The notes under the pieces are model-generated. The model searched no databases. It saw only the letters and a program-made list of their open reading frames with translations, and was not told the DNA's origin. A DNA stretch of 64,000 nucleotides, taken from Allolobophora icterica. Taxonomy: Eukaryota; Annelida; Clitellata; Crassiclitellata; Lumbricidae. Position numbers and translations under genes: made by a program. The stretch spans positions 39,609,214 to 39,673,213 of the forward strand of contig OY744611.1 in NCBI GenBank assembly GCA_963556255.1. Reading direction: 5' to 3'. Shown here one piece after another: positions 11,428 through 18,500 of the stretch (position 1 is the first letter of the stretch; each line of letters begins with the position of its first letter).

Positions 11428-14400
11428 GTATTTACATAGAATTTATGCGCACATACGTACATGCAACATAATTATGCGCATGAATCTATACTGATTACCA
11501 ATCTATCTAACTACATACAAACAAATAAACAACATACACATTGCTACCATTTCTGTTATTACGCATTAATAAGCGCCACTAGACCTATCTAACGACCAAG
11601 TATCAATCGATGGCGCTGAGCAATTCTTCGTGTTAAGGAGTTTCTCAAGGTCCGTATGATACCCAGTTGCCGTCTTAGGGGATGCTCGAACCCGTACTTT
11701 CCGAGTAACAAGTGGAGCGCTCAACAACTCGGCTACCGTGACCCACACCAATCGGCTGCCGTCCTCCGTACGCGCAAAAACACACAAACATACATGCAAA
11801 ACAAAACATAAGGGACTTCTAGTGGACTAAGTCACAATTATAAATAATTGACAGACTCAACCAACTGATCCCTTCCTTGTTCTTCTTCTGCTGAAAGCTG
11901 TACAAATATTCAGCTGCACGAAAAGACGTAACGTCATCTTGTAAATAATTAGCTTATTACTAATTAGGCCCACAGGCTACAGCTATTTGTGAAGTCATTT
12001 TAAGTAACTTATTAGCTTAGTAACAATTGTAGCTATTTGTCACGTGGTTGGACGGCGACTGTACCTTGCTCTATGCAGTATTTATGTTGCTCTTTCAGGT
12101 GAGCTATACGTTCTGCTGCGAATTCATTTCTCTTCTGCTCAACGACTCGAGTTTTGTCAAGTTCGGCAGCAGCGACGTTCTCGTCCAGGGATTGACAAGG
12201 GTACATCAACAACATTCTACAGTCTGAAATTTATTCGAATGATTGACTAACTGACTGACTGACTGACTGACTGACTGACTGACTGACTGACTGACTGACT
12301 GATTGACTGACTGACTGACTGACTGACTGACTGACTGACTGACTGACTAACTGACTGACTGTCTCAGTGGCGGATTGAATGACTGACTGACTGAGTGATT
12401 GACGGATTGACTCATGACTGACTGACGGATTGATTGACTGACTGACTTACTTACTGACTTATTTACTGACTGACTGAGTGAGTGAATGACTGACGGACTG
12501 ACTGACTGACGGATTGACCTGTTCAGTGGCTCACATATAGCGTAACGTAACTGGACGTAAAATGCCATAGTATAATATGTCATAACATAACATAGCCTAA
12601 ACATAAACCTAACATAAACATGACATAAATATAACATAAACATAACATGAACATAGCATTACGTAATATAACATGAAGAACATAACATAGCATACGCTAA
12701 AGTAACAGAGAAACACAGCGTAACATAACTAAGCGTAACACAACATACTGTAACATGATAGCTAGTATAACATAGCATTGCGCTATACCACATTACATTA
12801 CTTAGATGAAATTATAGTTCTGTCAGCTGACGAGAGATGGCGAAGTGTACCACGATTACTGTTTGAACTATTCGAAAGCAATGACCTATCTCGAACAACT
12901 CCGCAAAAACGAGGATTTCGTTGAGTTTGAGAAGGTACGTAATTGTAATTGCAATTGGTAACTTCTGTTGCGCCGGTGTCTAATGCACAACTTATCGATC
13001 ACTCGTTCGAAATATATCCACATAACTTTATCTATGAACACAAAGGTGTATCTTTATCAATTAATTAATGTCATTTAAGTAACTGTCACTCTACCCAGGA
13101 CCCACTTAACAAAAGGTTATACGATGTGCAGCTACAGCTTATCCAGCAAGGTAACCGTCGTCCAAGGTCAGAGACTCATTCCCAAGGTCAGATAGTCATT
13201 CCCAAGGTCAGAGACTCATTCCCAAGGTCAGAGACTCATTCCCAAGGTCAGAGACTCATTCCCAAGGTCAGAGACTCATACCAAGGTCAGCGAATAACGC
13301 AATACTGCTTGCAAATGGAGAGGTGCTGCACGATTTCACAGCCACTGGCAAACCGAGAAGCATAGAAGGAGCGCGCCAAGTCGGGACATTTCCCAGAGCA
13401 ATTTATATACACGGGGATGCTGAGCGATCCTTTCTTACCTTAAAAATTGCCTGATATCGCCCTCGTCAAACATCATCTTCGCTTGCGGTTCTGACCTGGC
13501 ACTGCAGCGATCTTCATTTGATAAAGCGCCGGTGACAAACGGGTCACCCAGACGTGGCTTGTGTGTGTTGCTGAGAAATTTCGGAAATTTACATCACATT
13601 AAGATTAGTTTGTCTGTTGTTAGTGGTGCGAACAGGATCCTCGATGTAAGCGACTCCTGTTGACGGATCTACTGATCTCACCGATGCAGCACTGTACGAA
13701 GGTTCCTCTTCTGCTGAACAACATCTGCAAGTATACTGAGAACCCAGAGGAACAGAAGAAGTTAATGGAAGCCCTTGAACAACTCGAGACCTCTCTAAGT
13801 ACGTATAAGGCTCGTCATATAACTACTTGAAAGCAACATGTCTACTAGTAACATGTCTACTAGCAACATGTCTACTAGTAACATGTCTACTAGCAACATG
13901 TCTACTAGCAGTATGTCTACTAGTAACATGTCTACTAGCAACATGTCTGCTAGCAGTATGTCTACTAGTTACATCTACTAGTAAAATGTCTACTAGCAAC
14001 ATGTCTACTAGCAGTATGTCTACTAGTAACATGTCTACTAGCAACATGTCTGCTAGCAGTATGTCTACTAGTTACATCTACTAGTAACATGTCTACTAGC
14101 AACATGTCTACTAGCAGTATGTCTACTAGCAGCATGTCTACTATAGCAACCTGTCTACTAGTATAATATTTAATTAAGCCTGACCACGCCATTGTTGCTT
14201 CCGTTGATTGCAATACTATAATATCATGCAATACTATAATACTGTGCAATACTATAATACTATGCAATACTACAATATATGCAATACAGTACTACAATAC
14301 TATACTATACAAAATTACTGCTATGGACATCAGTTTTGACGCAGAATATTAATTTAAATAATAGAGGTTGCTGTTGGTGTACATAAGTACCAAGATATTT

Positions 14401-15490
14401 TATATAGCCCCTTTATTTGAATTCTCAGAAGAGCTGTACATCTGACTGATCTTACAAAATTCGACATACGTATGTTGAACAGTCATGTGCGACGGTGTGC
14501 ATATGCAGAGATATTGACTTATATTGACTTTCATAGTGAATTGCGGTGAATTGAACACACGGTAGTGGATTAAACCAAAGCAGTCACTAGTTTTTTGTGG
14601 TCCTGAACGACGTTTATAACTACAAGTCTACGAGCGTGTGACCGGGAAACCAATGCAGCTCGTCGTTAAAGGGATAAACTACATGTGGTGTAGAAATCAT
14701 GAACTGCCAAAGCTGCTTCGTAAAGACTCCGTTGCTTTGGCTCACAACAAAATATTGTTGAAAGGGTCCCCTCCCTACGGATTCAGATATTTGAAAAATG
14801 GTTTAATTAGAAGCTCCCATTGGTTGACGCCTTTTCTGCATAATGAAAACAGAGCTATAGAACTGATTAGCTTATATTTTCCAGGTAGCTACGTCCAGGA
14901 GAGCTAGCATGACTCTGGTGCGATGGAATGCGTTAATACTGACGTGAATGTACGTAGGGCCTAGGTGAGACAGAAGGAATACAGTTGCTGCTGTGAAATG
15001 TAGTCTAACACTAACGATAGTCTTAATAACAACTACAATTAACTAAATTTATTGTGATCGCGTTGACTACGATTTAATGTCGTTGTGCCAGAAAACCTGG
15101 AGGCAAAGATGAACTGGCTGAAGAACTTCGAACGCATTCAAGAGATTCAGCAGCAGATCGTTTGGATGTCAATTGCAGAACTCGAACCTAGAGCCTTCAT
15201 TCCGGAGGTTAAACATTCTATTGTCCTCGTCATCACCCACCACCATCATTACCATTCTTACATTCATCATCATCATCGTCGTCGTCACCGTCATCATTAT
15301 CACCATCATCATCGTCATCATAATAATCATCATCATCTTTATCAACATCACCGTCGTCGTCATCATCATCATTATTATTATCGTCGTCGTCATCATTATC
15401 ATGAAGCACAAGAACAGAAACGAACAATCATACATTATCTTAGTAGTAGTGGTAGTAGCAGTAGCATAGTAGTAGTAACAGTAGTAACAA

Positions 15491-15528
<38 letters not shown>

Positions 15529-18500
15529 TAATCATGCTGATCAGAGTCTTATGTTTCCTGCAACTGTCAGTTCTTGAAGCCGGTCTTGAGTCGTCAGCCA
15601 TGTGAGAGGATATTGGCCAGTCCAAAACGACAACTACTTCACGAGGGTCCCATCGTCTTAATCGGTAAAGAACTTTCGACAAATGATCAGACACTTGTCT
15701 TCATTTGTGAGATTCGTATTTTTTAAATATATTTTAAATTTATATTTTATATATTTTATAAATTCATATTTTAAAACATATAATTCGTCAATTTCGCTAT
15801 AATCCTACTCAAGTTTACCATTGATCGTTCTTCAGTTGTCTTAGTTTTATGAGCAACTGTACGACATCTTATCATCTTCTGAAAACAATTCGATTTGAAT
15901 CTGTTCCATGCTACCCAGAACACATCAAATAAATAATGAAAAATGACAGAAACGTGTGATAAAAGGTAATGGTAATTGGAAATTTATATAGCGCCACTCC
16001 AAGATAGACTCATCTCTCATAGTGTACTCTTGGATAAAACTGTGTACCAAAGACTCAGAGTTGACGTCAGCCGGAATCCGCTGAGAATAAACCTTATTCG
16101 TAGACTCCGCAGAAATATCCTGTATAAATAAGTATTAAATTCCCCTTGTTACACAGTGCAATATAGGGGAGGCGCCCATTTCTCGCTCGTCGGCCGTTGA
16201 CCCGGCAACGTACAAATTCCAAAGACCAGGATACAGTCTTGTCCTCGAGACCAAGGTCTTGGTCTCGAGTGCACTCGAGTTCGTTTTTAAAAGTCTTGGT
16301 CTTGGTCTTGGTCTTGAGGTTCAAGGTTTTGGTCTTGGTCTTGGTCTTGAGGTTCAAGGTCTTGGTCTTGGTCTTGGTCTTGAGGTTCAAAGTCTTGGTC
16401 TTGGTTTTGCAAGACCAAGACCAAGACCGGCTGTCAATATGAACAGTCATTTAACAGAACTCAAGAATTCTGTATCAAGCCTGCTTGCATCATACGACCA
16501 ATATCTATGGATGGATACAAGTCTTGTTGGTCAGGAAAACCCATTGGCAGCAGCAACAGTTATTCTGTATCAGATAAACCATGGGAAGATTTATAAATGA
16601 CTCAGTATATGTACATTTACATCCAGTGCTTGAAAAGCTACTGTGTGTGTTAGCGACTTCAGCGCCTGTAGAACGTATTTTTTCACATGGCGGAATTTTT
16701 ATGAGGCCAACCAGGCACGTCTTGGTCAGAAAATTCTGAGCGAATTGGTTTTTTATAAAATACAAAAGGCATTTGGAATAATAGTTTGCATGAAGGACTT
16801 TTGAATACAAATTCGGATTTCTCTGCAATTTGCATTTAAAGTTAATTTGCTTGAATAAAATAAAAGACTCATGTTTTCATTCAAATAGCGAATACTCCGA
16901 CTTGACAATTTTTAGAAGTCTTGACCTGATTGCGATTTTTTTGGGTCTTGGTCTTGGTCTTGGTCTTGAGGTTCAAGGTCTTGGTCTTGGTCTTGGTCTC
17001 GAGGTTCAAAGTCTTGGTCTTGGTCTTGAGGTTCAAGGTCTTGGTCTTGGTCTTGAGGTTCAAGGTCTTGGTCTTGGTCTTGGTCTTGAGGTTCAAGGTC
17101 TTGACAACAAGACTGCCAGGATACAGGTCCAGTGCATCGTAGAATTTCGACCAGCAAGAAATTTTTTGCCAGCCGAAAAACTTCTTAGCCAACCGACAGG
17201 GAAAAAACTGGATGCGCTATAGGTAAAAAAAATAGGCGACTCGCGTTTTTGCTACAATGATGTCTTGAAACCTGTTAAAATGATTTGTATTTGCAGAAGT
17301 ATCAAAGACTGTCGACATGTACTTGTTCCTCTTTGACGATATTTTGCTACTGACGAAGGTTAAGAAACCTCCGAGAAAAACCGTAAGTGCAATCGTGGTG
17401 GTCTCAATCCAGATATCTTCTTCTTCGGGTTCTCTGCCCTCGGGCGGGTTCAAACGTCCGATGAAGCCACTTTTCTTGTTGCTCAGCTTCTTATTTAAGC
17501 CTACTGACTTTATCCCTCATCAATCAGTCCAGCAGCATCAGTCTGGGACTTCCTCTTGTCCTCCCCTCTATTCTGCCCTCAGTGACAGTTCTTAAAAGTG
17601 AGTCCTCTATCAGGTCACCAATTCCTTTTTATCCAGAGAAAACCGCGAATAAAATAATAACTGACAGCAGATAGAATCCACTGTATATATATTTCATATA
17701 CAGGCGATTTTGCATTTATGATTTTGCATTTAAGATTTTGCATTTACGATTTTGCATTTACAATTTTACATTTACGATTTTGCATCTACGAATTTGCGTT
17801 TACGATTTTTCATCGACAGTTTTGCATTTGCCATTATGCATTTACGTTTTTCCATTTACGATTTTCCATTTACTTCAATCACTACACATACAAATTCAAG
17901 TACAGATAATTAAATTAATTTAATTTAATTGTATTGTATCTAGAAATTTATACAGCGCCTATCGCAGTCACTGAAGCCCCGGGGGATCGAAAATGCCTTT
18001 AGGGAACGCGAGAACGATGAGGAAAATCCAGTCAGTACTTTGGCCCTGAGCAGAGGGGGAAGGTCATTTCAGATGGTGGAATCCACAACAGCAAACGCTC
18101 GGTGCTGGGCCAAGGCAGTTTTAGCCCTGGGAACAAAAAGATGAAGCCGATTTACAGAGCGTAATGGTCGAGAAGATGTACATAGCGACTTTCGCAGACA
18201 TTTCGAGAGATATTTCGGGGCAGTACCCTGCTGAGATTTAGAGACAAGGTGGAGGATGATCGTATAACGGATGCGCGCGGCAATAGGGAGCCAGCGCAGG
18301 ACATGGTCACCAAGAGTATAGAATTTGACGCCACCAATTTCCGGTAAGCTCAGTGCGTCTCATATATTACATATAATTCTAAGAGATGCCTATCAGTCAA
18401 CATCACTTCCGCTTTTCAGTTTTCGTGATCAATAAAATGTCTTAATGTTCCAGAAATGTCTTTGATTTATGTTTTCCCCAGAAGCCAGCTGCTAGCGACT

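Noticed and set aside
13161..14162. Possible CRISPR-like arrays
   Set aside because: Units are contiguous with no unique spacers, and the genome is eukaryotic; these are minisatellites.
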